Shown one piece after another: positions 51,050 through 58,688 of a DNA stretch of 64,000 bases; positions within the stretch are counted from its first letter, which is position 1; each line of letters begins with the position of its first letter. Location of the stretch: contig JADJYW010000016.1 of NCBI GenBank assembly GCA_016719605.1, forward strand, positions 131,261-195,260. The letters run 5' to 3'. This DNA comes from Lewinellaceae bacterium. Its GTDB lineage: Bacteria > Bacteroidota > Bacteroidia > Chitinophagales > Saprospiraceae. The notes under the pieces are model-generated. The model had not been told where the DNA came from, ran no database searches, and worked only from the letters and a program-made list of their open reading frames with translations. Made by a program: the position numbers and the translations under genes.

Positions 51050-51390
51050 TGTTTTTCACTGCAGAGACGTGGGGCGTAGAGTAAATTCACCGCAGAGACG
51101 CAGAGACGTGGGGCGTAGAGTAAATTCACCGCAGAGACGCAGAGGCGTGGGGCGTAGAGTAAATTCACCGAAGCGCAGAGACGGGGGGGAGAGGAAATCA
51201 CCCAAACGCAGAGCGGGGCTGAGTAAACCGCAGAGGCGTGGGGCGTAGAGTAGTTTTTTGCCGCAGAGACGCGGAGGCGTAGAGTAGTTTTTGTACCCCT
51301 CTACGCCTCCGCGCCTCCGCGTCTCTGCGGTGAATTTACTCTACGCCTCTGCGATAAAAAACCAGCGTCTCTGCGGTGAAAAATACTCCT
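51050..51390. repeat. Array of CGCAGAGACGCAGAGGCG repeats, direct and inverted
   Basis: At least five direct copies of a 40-45 base unit (CCGCAGAGACGCAGAG, then CGTGGGGCGTAGAG, then TAAATTCA) occupy 51055-51290, and inverted copies (CCTCCGCGTCTCTGCGGTGA) 51298-51385. The whole region can fold into a long stem. It fills the gap between the convergent TspO-like and beta-barrel genes; no ORF is present. The dyad at 40.4 kb belongs to the same family. Confidence 0.9.
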
Positions 51391-52046
51391 ACAGTTGGAC
51401 GAGGTAGCCCACGTTCAGGCCCAGCGTGCTGATACGCGCATCTACCGTGGGCACACCGGCAAGGTTGCTGAGGCCTGCCTGATAACGCACTTCTGTTATC
51501 AAAGAACCTTTGCCGACAGGGAAACGCATGCCGGCGCCGAGGTCGGCGAAATACTGCGTGCGGTTGAAGTTTTCAAGATCAATTTTCGAGCGTTTCGGTG
51601 CACCGGGTTCGCGTAGATCCGCGCTCACCTTGCTCCAGCCTGCAACAATCCGCGCTGCCGAAGTGCCGGCCAGAAAATACATTTTTTTGTTCCGAAACGG
51701 GGTGATGCCGGCCAGCAGGCTGCTCGTCCAGCAGTGGTAGCGCTCGTAATAGCGCCCCGCTTTCCCCCTCCGGGTCATTGGGAGTAGTGAATGTAAGTTC
51801 CTTGCGGTTGGACAAAACCTGATATCCCAACTCGGCGCGCAGTCCCAGTACCGAAGTGAGCCGCCAATCGGCAACAACGGCCGAGCGCCAGCCGAGGGCC
51901 GGGTCGAAGTCGAGGTCGTAATTGAATGCCTTGATTTTCCACTTCCAGTAGGTCATATTGGCGCCGCCGGATACACCGAGGGAAACCTGGGCATTGGCCG
52001 AAAAAGCCAGGCAAAGCAGGCAGATGGTACAAAAAAGGAGTCGCAT
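51389..52046 (-). CDS. Outer-membrane beta-barrel (porin family) protein, frameshifted
   Basis: Start ATG at 52046 with signal peptide (LLFCTICLLCLAFSANA). The strands VSLGVSGGANMTYWKWKI, WRLTSVLGLRAELGYQVLS, KMYFLAGTSAARIVAGWS and ARISTLGLNVGYLV, with a terminal hydrophobic strand, are typical of small eight-stranded barrels of the PorT/OmpW-like 'outer membrane beta-barrel domain' group. The frame breaks at about 51765 within GGGGGAAAGCGGGG; removing one G restores ...GRYYERYHCWTSSLLAG and gives exactly 218 codons plus stop. Homopolymer context suggests a sequencing error. Confidence 0.8.
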
Positions 52047-52171
52047 AAATGGATCAGGTTGGTGAATGAACGGGTGTAATTTCACCAAGACGCACCAACA
52101 GATTTTCTCGTTGCCTGCGCGTAAAACACGACCGATTTTTCGGCGTTCTCTCCCCAAAAAATTTTGTTTTT

Positions 52172-54142
52172 ATGCACTTTCAATCCATGTTATCCCGACT
52201 CCCTGCCGCCGGCCGTTTGCTGCCGCTCCTCGTTTTTTTCTTTTTCACCCAATCCATTTTTTCCCAAAAATACACCACCGCGGAAAGCACTGCGCCCAAG
52301 GCCCGCACCGCCTACCTCGACGGCCGTACGTTTCTGCATCAGGGCGATGCACCCCGCGCCTTGCGCGCTTTCGAGCAGGCCCTGCGCGAAGACTCTGTGT
52401 TCATCGAGGCGCATCTGATGTGGGCCGAAACACATTTCGACAACGACCACTGGGCCGAAGCGGCCCTCGGCTACGAACGGGTGATGCGCCTGAACCCCAA
52501 TTTCCACCCCTCCGTACCGTTCAACCTCGCGCTGTGTATGTGGCGGCAGGACAAGTACATGGAGGCCTACGCGCACATCGAAACATTCCTGCAATCGGGC
52601 GTGAAAAATGCCGACATGCTGTACAAGGCCAAACGTTTGGCTGAAAACTGCCTGTTTGCCGCCGAAGCAGTCAAAAATCCTGTGCCGTTCAAACCGGTAT
52701 CTGTCGGACTCGGCGTGAACAGCGCCGAAGACGAGTACCTGCCCGCTCTCACCGCCGACGGCAGCACAATGATCTTCACCCGTCGCGACGGCTACGACGA
52801 AAATTTCTATTCCAGTGCCCGCCAACCCGACGGCTCCTGGGGCCGCGCCGAGTATTTCACCGGGGTGAATACCACCCAAAACGAGGGCGCGCAGGCCATC
52901 AATACCGATGGGGTATGGTTCGTATTCACGGCCTGCAACCGCCGCGACGACGGCTCTCAGGGCAGTTGTGATCTGTACTGGTCACAATTTAAAGATGGCG
53001 CCTGGACCAAGCCGATTCCGTTCAGCAGCGCCGTAAACTCGAAGGACTGGGATGCACAGCCGAGCATCAGTCCCGACAGCAAAACGCTGTATTTCAGCAG
53101 CACCCGTCCCGGCGGCAGGGGGGGCAAGGACTTGTGGTACACCACCCGCCTGCCCAACAGCCGCTGGAGTACGCCGCAAAATTTCGGCCCGGAGATCAAC
53201 ACGCCCGGCGACGAGCAGGCGCCGTTTCTGCACCCGGACGGACAGACGCTGTACTTTACGTCCAACGGACTGCCGGGTATGGGCGAAAACGACCTCTACC
53301 TCGTGCGCCGCACCTCCGACAGTACCTGGGGCAAGCCCCAAAATCTCGGCTACCCCATCAATACCAAAGCCAACGAGGGTACCCTGACCGTGAGCCTCGA
53401 CGGCAAAACAGCCTACTTCTCCGCCAACCTGCCCGCCGGCGCCGGCGGCATTGATATTCATTCGTTTGACCTGCCCGTGTCTGTACGTCCGCAGCCGGTG
53501 ACCTACGCGAAGGCCCGCGTGACCGATGCCACGACCGGAAATGTACTGGTAGCCCAGGTGGAATTTACCGACCTGAAAACCGGAAAAGTATTTGCCTCGG
53601 CCCGCACGCGAGCCGACGGCACCTTTATCGTATGTTTGCCGGCCGGCAAGGACTATGCGCTGAACGTGTCGAAAGAGCAGTACCTGTTTCATTCCGAAAA
53701 CTTCAACCTGGTGGGCACAGCTTCCTTCGACAAGCCTTTTTTGTTGGAAATTGGGCTGCAACCAATCACGTCCAGCGACGAAGCGGCTGCTCGCCCGGCG
53801 CCTTCAAAGCCGGTTGTACTGCGCAATGTTTTTTTTGAAACCGGTTCTGCGGCACTGCTGCCAACGTCTACTACCGAACTGGATCGCCTCGTGGCCTTGC
53901 TCCGTGAAACCCCGGCGCTGCGTATCCAGATCAGCGGCCACACCGACGATGTGGGCGACGATGCCGGCAATCAGACGCTGTCGGAAAATCGCGCCAGAGC
54001 CGTGTACGACTATCTGGTTCAAAACGGGATCACCGCCGACCGGCTGCGCTTCAAAGGCTTTGGTGAAACCAAGCCCATCGAGACCAACGATACGCCCGAA
54101 GGCCGCGCACGGAACCGACGGACGGAGTTTGTGGTTTGGTGA
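52172..54142 (+). CDS. OmpA-family protein with TPR, PD40 propeller and regulatory-like domains
   Basis: 656 residues. Signal peptide (LLPLLVFFFFTQSIFS), TPR region (about 45-165, FLHQGDAPRALRAFEQALRE), WD40-like/PD40 beta-propeller (about 180-430, LTADGSTMIFTRRDGYDENF, SPDSKTLYFSSTRPGGRGGK), carboxypeptidase-regulatory-like beta domain (about 445-520) and OmpA C-terminal peptidoglycan-binding domain (about 545-656, RNVFFETGSAALLPTSTTEL, ISGHTDDVGDDAGN, LSENRARAVYDYLV). Same plan as the PorE/T9SS-associated and MotB-like OmpA proteins of Bacteroidota, which tie outer-membrane machinery to peptidoglycan. A T9SS role (PorE-like) is possible. Confidence 0.92.
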   Translation: MHFQSMLSRLPAAGRLLPLLVFFFFTQSIFSQKYTTAESTAPKARTAYLDGRTFLHQGDAPRALRAFEQALREDSVFIEAHLMWAETHFDNDHWAEAALGYERVMRLNPNFHPSVPFNLALCMWRQDKYMEAYAHIETFLQSGVKNADMLYKAKRLAENCLFAAEAVKNPVPFKPVSVGLGVNSAEDEYLPALTADGSTMIFTRRDGYDENFYSSARQPDGSWGRAEYFTGVNTTQNEGAQAINTDGVWFVFTACNRRDDGSQGSCDLYWSQFKDGAWTKPIPFSSAVNSKDWDAQPSISPDSKTLYFSSTRPGGRGGKDLWYTTRLPNSRWSTPQNFGPEINTPGDEQAPFLHPDGQTLYFTSNGLPGMGENDLYLVRRTSDSTWGKPQNLGYPINTKANEGTLTVSLDGKTAYFSANLPAGAGGIDIHSFDLPVSVRPQPVTYAKARVTDATTGNVLVAQVEFTDLKTGKVFASARTRADGTFIVCLPAGKDYALNVSKEQYLFHSENFNLVGTASFDKPFLLEIGLQPITSSDEAAARPAPSKPVVLRNVFFETGSAALLPTSTTELDRLVALLRETPALRIQISGHTDDVGDDAGNQTLSENRARAVYDYLVQNGITADRLRFKGFGETKPIETNDTPEGRARNRRTEFVVW

Positions 54143-54154
54143 CTTCGATTGACA

Positions 54155-55114
54155 ATGTATATGCAAACAGGAACCGTCATAAAATCTACCGGCAGCTGGT
54201 ACAGTGTCCGCCTTGACGCGGGTAACGCAGTGATGCAATGCCGAATCGTGGGGAAGTTTCGCCTCGACGATATTCCCCTCACCAACCCGGTGGGCGTGGG
54301 CGACCGCGTGGAGATAGTGCCCGAAGGAGAGGAGCAGGGGATGATCAATAAAATTTTGCCCCGCCGCAACTTCGTGGTGCGCCAGTCGCCCCGCCGCAAG
54401 CATGATCTGCACCTGTTGGCCGCCAATATTGACCAGGCCGTGGTCATCGTGACGGTAGTGCACCCCAACCTGAAACCTGGTTTTATTGATCGGTTTTTGC
54501 TGATGACCGAGCCGCACGAAATTCCCGTCACCATTGTGTTCAACAAAGGCGACCTGTACAGCGAGGAGGACGTGGCCGTGTTTTTTGCCATGAAAGCGAT
54601 CTACGAAAAAATCGGCTACCGGGTACTGGCTACTTCGGTGGTGGAAAACAAGGGACTGGATGCGCTGGTGGAGGTGCTCAAAGGCAAGACGACCCTGCTC
54701 AGCGGGCAGTCGGGCGTAGGCAAAAGCAGCTTAGTAAATGCCATACAGCCGCAGATGGTGCTGCGCACCGGCGAGATTAGCGACCACTCCGGCAAAGGGC
54801 AGCACACGACCACGTTTGCGGAAATGTTCGAGCTGGATTTTGGCGGCTCCATTATTGACACGCCGGGTATCAAAATGCTGGCATTCAACAACAAAGACGC
54901 ACAGAACGTGGCCCACTCGTTCCGGGAATTTTTCAAACTATCGGACCAGTGCCGGTTCGGCGCCTCCTGCCTCCACCGCAACGAACCCGGCTGCGCCGTG
55001 CGCAAAGCCGTGGCCGAGGGCACCGTCAGCGAACTGCGCTACACCAACTACCTCGGTATCCTCGAAGAAGTGGAAGACCAGAACTACTGGGAGCGGTGGA
55101 AGGATATTCAGTAG
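54155..55114 (+). CDS. rsgA: Ribosome small subunit-dependent GTPase A
   Basis: 319 residues from the ATG at 54155. An N-terminal OB fold (about 1-70) is followed by a circularly permuted GTPase: G4 FNKGD, then G1 LLSGQSGVGKSSLVNAI, switch region GQHTTTF, G3 DTPGIKM. The C-terminal zinc motif is CRFGASCLHRNEPGC. RsgA checks 30S maturation and uses GTP to release RbfA and itself. Starts 12 bases after the OmpA-like gene and may be co-transcribed. Confidence 0.96.
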   Translation: MYMQTGTVIKSTGSWYSVRLDAGNAVMQCRIVGKFRLDDIPLTNPVGVGDRVEIVPEGEEQGMINKILPRRNFVVRQSPRRKHDLHLLAANIDQAVVIVTVVHPNLKPGFIDRFLLMTEPHEIPVTIVFNKGDLYSEEDVAVFFAMKAIYEKIGYRVLATSVVENKGLDALVEVLKGKTTLLSGQSGVGKSSLVNAIQPQMVLRTGEISDHSGKGQHTTTFAEMFELDFGGSIIDTPGIKMLAFNNKDAQNVAHSFREFFKLSDQCRFGASCLHRNEPGCAVRKAVAEGTVSELRYTNYLGILEEVEDQNYWERWKDIQ

Positions 55115-55125
55115 GGCATGTTTGC

Positions 55126-55160
55126 AATATTCGGCGGGATAAAACCCGCCACTACCAACC
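55126..55160. repeat. Copy 2 of the GCGGGTTAAAACCCGC extragenic dyad
   Basis: AATATTCGGCGGGATAAAAC followed by CCGCCACTACC, nearly the same as the copy at 16559-16601. It lies between the convergent rsgA and 3-hydroxyanthranilate dioxygenase genes. Confidence 0.7.
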
Positions 55161-55179
55161 CGCCGTTACCCTTTTGCTT

Positions 55180-55695
55180 TTACAGGTGCATCACTGTGCC
55201 GCAGTGTTTGCAGGTGCGGGCGGTCTCATCGTTTTTGAATGCCTCGATGGCGCCTTTGATTTGGGTGCCGATATCGGTGAGCGGGAAGCCGGCTTCATAC
55301 AGTTTGTTGCCGCAGCTATCGCAGAACCACATCAGTTTATCAATTTCGCCGGGTTGGCGGGTACGCTCCATGACGAGGCCCACGGTGTTGGCGGGGCGCT
55401 GCGGAGAGTGCGGGATGCGGGCCGGCAGGAGGAACATCTCGCCTTCGCGGATGTCAATTGTTTCGGGGGTTCCGTCTTCGTTGATGATTTTGACCTGAAT
55501 GTCGCCCTCGAGTTGGTAAAACCACTCTTCGCCGTCTTCCCAGTGGTAGTCCTTGCGGCCGTTTGGGCCACCGACAATCATGACGATGAAATCATCATTG
55601 CCCACATAGAGTTGTTTGTTGCCTACCGGCGGCTGGAGCAGGTGGCGGTTTTCGTCAATCCATTTTTGGAGGTTGAATGGTTTTGCTATTGCCAT
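55180..55695 (-). CDS. 3-hydroxyanthranilate 3,4-dioxygenase
   Basis: 171 residues. Cupin enzyme that opens the ring of 3-hydroxyanthranilate in the kynurenine pathway, leading to quinolinate and NAD. Catalytic iron ligands lie in DYHWEDGEEWFYQLEG (His, Glu) and ARIPHSPQRP (His); substrate-binding Arg residues flank them. The C-terminal rubredoxin-like metal site typical of the bacterial form is complete, with CDSCG and CKHCG. Other pathway genes are not in this window. Cytosolic; ATG at 55695. Confidence 0.95.
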   Translation of the reverse strand: MAIAKPFNLQKWIDENRHLLQPPVGNKQLYVGNDDFIVMIVGGPNGRKDYHWEDGEEWFYQLEGDIQVKIINEDGTPETIDIREGEMFLLPARIPHSPQRPANTVGLVMERTRQPGEIDKLMWFCDSCGNKLYEAGFPLTDIGTQIKGAIEAFKNDETARTCKHCGTVMHL

Positions 55696-55709
55696 GATGT
55701 TGATTTGTT

Positions 55710-56120
55710 TTATGGATAGAGTCCGTCTTCAGCAAACAATTGGCGGAGTTCGGTACGCTCGAGCTTGTTCACCTGAAAGATTTTGATCGTTGCTTCACCA
55801 ATCTCGGTATTCGGGTAAATTGTGCAGTCCACTACTTTAAAATGTTCCTCCCACACATCTTTCCGAGGGTTGAAGAAACGCGTGAAAGTTTCATCCTCAC
55901 CAAGAATAGTACCCAAATCGGTGCCTTTGAACAGATTGCAATCGGGACATGCATAGGCAAGATTTTCAAGGTCATCAGAGCCTCCGTGCTTTGAACTCCG
56001 GATATGCTCTACATGGAATTTGATCAGTCCGTCTCGTTCAGGTAAAAGGCAGTACTCGCACCGATGCCCAGCTCGCTTCCTCACCTTTTCCCTCATTTCA
56101 TCTGTAACTTTCTGTTTCAT
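55710..56120 (-). CDS. HNH endonuclease
   Basis: 136 residues from the ATG at 56120 (another ATG at 56135 is possible). Structural zinc cysteines CEYC and CPDC frame the HNH core: FHVEHIRSSKHGGSDDLENL and ACPDCNLFKGTD. The remainder (DETFTRFFNPRKDVWEEHF) is a helical tail usual for small, stand-alone HNH proteins. The start overlaps the 3' end of a small upstream gene by 23 bases, so the two are translated together. The region is visibly more A+T-rich than its neighbours, suggesting transfer. Role could be defence, toxin-antitoxin-like, or a solitary nuclease. Confidence 0.88.
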   Translation of the reverse strand: MKQKVTDEMREKVRKRAGHRCEYCLLPERDGLIKFHVEHIRSSKHGGSDDLENLAYACPDCNLFKGTDLGTILGEDETFTRFFNPRKDVWEEHFKVVDCTIYPNTEIGEATIKIFQVNKLERTELRQLFAEDGLYP

Positions 56121-56364
56121 TAGCGAGAAGTGCATTGAGTTTGCGCCTGGCTTTAATTTTTGCTATGGTAAACAAGCGATTTATGATGAGATAATGCTCC
56201 ATCTCGACTCTTTCATCCTCCGTAAGACCGTCCTCCCTGTTTTTTTCCAATAGATATTCAACGCGCTCCTGCAATACAGAAGAAGCCTTGAACGAAACTA
56301 ACTTGGCCGGATCTATTTCTGCCAAAAGGGCGGCGATTTCGTCATAACCTTGCTGTGCGATCAT
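56098..56364 (-). CDS. Small helical partner of the HNH nuclease
   Basis: 88 residues, almost entirely helical: YDEIAALLAEIDPAKLVSFK, SVLQERVEYLLEKNREDGLT, then ERVEMEHYLIINRLFTIAKI and a basic end KARRKLNALL. It overlaps the HNH gene, is more A+T-rich than its surroundings and carries no enzymatic motif. Small helical proteins encoded directly before and overlapping an HNH gene recur in cyanobacteria and Bacteroidota as I remember it; an antitoxin or regulatory role is inference. Confidence 0.75.
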   Translation of the reverse strand: MIAQQGYDEIAALLAEIDPAKLVSFKASSVLQERVEYLLEKNREDGLTEDERVEMEHYLIINRLFTIAKIKARRKLNALLANETESYR

Positions 56365-56390
56365 GATGCTGTTTTTTGTGCAAACTTACA

Positions 56391-56428
56391 TGAATCCAAG
56401 TGAATCCAGGTGAATCCAGGTGAATTCA
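56391..56428. repeat. TGAATCCAGG tandem repeat
   Basis: Four copies of a 10-base unit (TGAATCCAAG, TGAATCCAGG twice, TGAATTCAGG) lie between the esterase stop and the small partner gene, whose start is 27 bases away. Confidence 0.75.
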
Positions 56429-56438
56429 GGAACGGGCA

Positions 56439-57377
56439 TCAAAAACTACTCCGCTCCGTGGTTGCCCAGCAAAACACTACCGGTATCTCCAGTCGTTGCT
56501 GCCAGGCCTTTTCGGAATGGTCTGCGCCCTCAAACACGCGTGTGATCCAGTTTTTATCCGTGAAACCCCGTGCCCGCAGCACCGCGTCCGCCTGTTGCTG
56601 GAAAGGCGGATACAGGGCATCCAGTGTGGCGGTGCCGTGGTCGAAGTAGATTTTATGGGTGCGGGGAGTGGGGAGTTTTTTTTCCAAATACTGCATGAAC
56701 GCGGCGGGCACGGGGTTGTCCTCCGCCCGGAAAATACCCGTCCAGTGCGTGGACAGGCAGGCTGCTCCGCCGAACACCTTCGGGTACTCGCAAATAGCGT
56801 AGAGGGAGATCAGCCCGCCCATGCTGGAGCCGGCGATGAACGTGTTCTTGCGGTTTTTGTGCGTAGAAAACTGCTTGTCCACAAAGGGTTTGAGTTCCTG
56901 TACCAGAAACCGGAGGTAGTTGTCCGACTGGATTTTTTCCGAAAACAAGGGGTTTTTGGCGCTGCGGGCCTCTTGCAGCAGCGCCTCGCGCTGGGCAGTG
57001 GTGAGCGCCTCGAAGGGTTTTTGCGGAAAATACTCGCTATGGCGTTTGGGGCCGTTGTTCCAAATACCGACCACGATGCAGTCGCGTATTTTGCTCTCGG
57101 CCAAAAGGCGGCCCATGGTTTCGTCCACACCCCACTCCTGTTTGTTCCAGGTGGTGGTGGAATCGAAGAGCATTTGCCCGTCGTGCATGTAGAGTACGGC
57201 GTATTTTTTTTTGGTGTTGTAGCCGTCGGGCAGCCATACCTCCACCGTGCGCGGGTCCACAAAATTGGACGGGAAATTGTCGAAGCGGCGGAGACTGCCG
57301 GCGGCGGGGCTTGGCTGCTGCTGGGCGCCGGCGGTGAAAAAGCCGAGCGAGAGCAGCAAAATGGCGGTAGACTGCAT
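56439..57377 (-). CDS. Secreted alpha/beta hydrolase (esterase D / feruloyl esterase-like)
   Basis: 312 residues with signal peptide (MQSTAILLLSLGFFTAGAQ). The domain follows the putative esterase pattern: VEVWLPDGYNTKKKYAVLYM, DGQMLFDSTTTWNK, nucleophile elbow GSSMGGLISLY, and the C-terminal His in FEGADHSEKAWQQR. Relatives include IroE-like enterobactin esterases and feruloyl/acetylxylan esterases. Exported, probably periplasmic. Substrate unknown. Divergent from the TolB-like gene. Confidence 0.88.
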   Translation of the reverse strand: MQSTAILLLSLGFFTAGAQQQPSPAAGSLRRFDNFPSNFVDPRTVEVWLPDGYNTKKKYAVLYMHDGQMLFDSTTTWNKQEWGVDETMGRLLAESKIRDCIVVGIWNNGPKRHSEYFPQKPFEALTTAQREALLQEARSAKNPLFSEKIQSDNYLRFLVQELKPFVDKQFSTHKNRKNTFIAGSSMGGLISLYAICEYPKVFGGAACLSTHWTGIFRAEDNPVPAAFMQYLEKKLPTPRTHKIYFDHGTATLDALYPPFQQQADAVLRARGFTDKNWITRVFEGADHSEKAWQQRLEIPVVFCWATTERSSF

Positions 57378-57505
57378 AAAAAACGGGTTGTTTTTTCGGA
57401 AGCAAGATTAGTGCATGTTCTTCAAAAAGCATGGCTTTTTTACCGTCCGCTGACGGCTTGTTCCCGGCAATCGCCCTATCCTTGCGGTTCAAAAAAATAC
57501 GAACC

Positions 57506-58585
57506 ATGCGCATATCTGTCCTGTACCCCGCTTTTTTCCTGCTGTTGTTTGTCCAGCTCTCCGCACAACAGCCGGCCACTACTCCCAAACCGCCGATGGC
57601 GGAAAAACACCTGCGCAACATTCGTCAGGTCACGTTCGGCGGCGACAATGCCGAGGCATACTGGAGTCCAAACAGCAAATGGCTCACGTTTCAGAGCAAC
57701 AATCCCGCCTGGGGACTTCAGTGCGACCATATTTTTGCCATGGAAGTGAGCAAAGCGGCCGGCAACGCCGACTACCGCCCCCGGAATATCAGTGGCGGCA
57801 AGGGCCGCACGACGTGTTCGTACTTCATGCCCGACGGCAAGCACATCATTTTTGCCAGTACCAAGGCTGCCGCCGACACTTGCCCCCCGGCACCGGATGT
57901 GCGGCCCGGCGGCAAGTATCTGTGGGCGATTTACGATTCGTACGACATCTATGTGGCCGACCTCAAGGGCAATATCACCAAACGCCTCACCGATCAGCCC
58001 GGCTACGATGCCGAGGCGGTACTCAGCCCGAGGGGCGACAAAATCCTGTTTACCAGCACCCGTTCAGGCGATCTCGAATTGTGGACTATGGACCTGGACG
58101 GAAAAAATCTGAAACAGATCACGTTTGACCTCGGCTACGACGGCGGCGCTTTTTTCAGTCCCGACGGCAGCCAGATTGTGTTTCGGGCCAGTCGCCCCAA
58201 AACCGACGAGGAAATCCGCGAGTACCGCGATTTGCTCAGCCAGGGCCTTGTGGCGCCAACCAATATGGAAATTTTTGTGTGCAATGCCGACGGCTCCAAC
58301 ATGCGCCAGATCACCCGTCTCGGCAAGGCAAACTGGGCGCCCTATTTCCACCCCTCCAGCCAAAAAATCATTTTTTCCAGCAACCACCACTCCACGCGCG
58401 GTTACGATTTTCAGCTCTACATGATTGGAATTGACGGCACGGGGCTGGAACCAATCACATCCGAAAGCATCTTCAACGCCTTTCCGATGTTTTCGCTCGA
58501 TGGTAAAAAAATAGCCTGGAGCAGCAACCGCAACAATGGCGGCACGCGCGATACCAATGTGTTTGTGGCAGACTGGGTAGATTAG
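57506..58585 (+). CDS. TolB-like beta-propeller protein (PD40 repeats)
   Basis: 359 residues from the ATG at 57506 with a signal peptide (SVLYPAFFLLLFVQLSAQ). Six or so PD40/WD40-like blades are visible, for example FGGDNAEAYWSPNSKWLTFQ, SYFMPDGKHIIFASTKAA, LSPRGDKILFTSTRSGDLEL, FSPDGSQIVFRASRP and MFSLDGKKIAWSSNRN. No peptidase or OmpA domain is attached. Such stand-alone TolB-like propellers are probably periplasmic or surface proteins; the partner is unknown. A near-consensus TATCCTTG lies just before the start. Confidence 0.88.
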   Translation: MRISVLYPAFFLLLFVQLSAQQPATTPKPPMAEKHLRNIRQVTFGGDNAEAYWSPNSKWLTFQSNNPAWGLQCDHIFAMEVSKAAGNADYRPRNISGGKGRTTCSYFMPDGKHIIFASTKAAADTCPPAPDVRPGGKYLWAIYDSYDIYVADLKGNITKRLTDQPGYDAEAVLSPRGDKILFTSTRSGDLELWTMDLDGKNLKQITFDLGYDGGAFFSPDGSQIVFRASRPKTDEEIREYRDLLSQGLVAPTNMEIFVCNADGSNMRQITRLGKANWAPYFHPSSQKIIFSSNHHSTRGYDFQLYMIGIDGTGLEPITSESIFNAFPMFSLDGKKIAWSSNRNNGGTRDTNVFVADWVD

Positions 58586-58613
58586 GTAGCGGCAGGTTTC
58601 AACCCGCCGGGTA
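58584..58613. repeat. Copy 3 (reverse orientation) of the GCGGGTTTTAACCCGC dyad
   Basis: GGTAGCGGCAGGTTTCAACC followed by CGCCGGGTA, the reverse-complement form of the copies at 16.56 and 55.13 kb with a few substitutions. It follows the stop of the TolB-like gene. Confidence 0.6.
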
Positions 58614-58688
58614 GTACAAAAGGCAAATAGCCCAGAGGGCGGGCATACGTTCGTGTCGCGTGTACCGTGTACGGGAAGTTGAATGCGT

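Noticed and set aside
51050..51390. Regularly spaced repeats suggesting a CRISPR array
   Set aside because: Units are joined without unique spacers of constant length, some are inverted, and no cas genes occur in the window.
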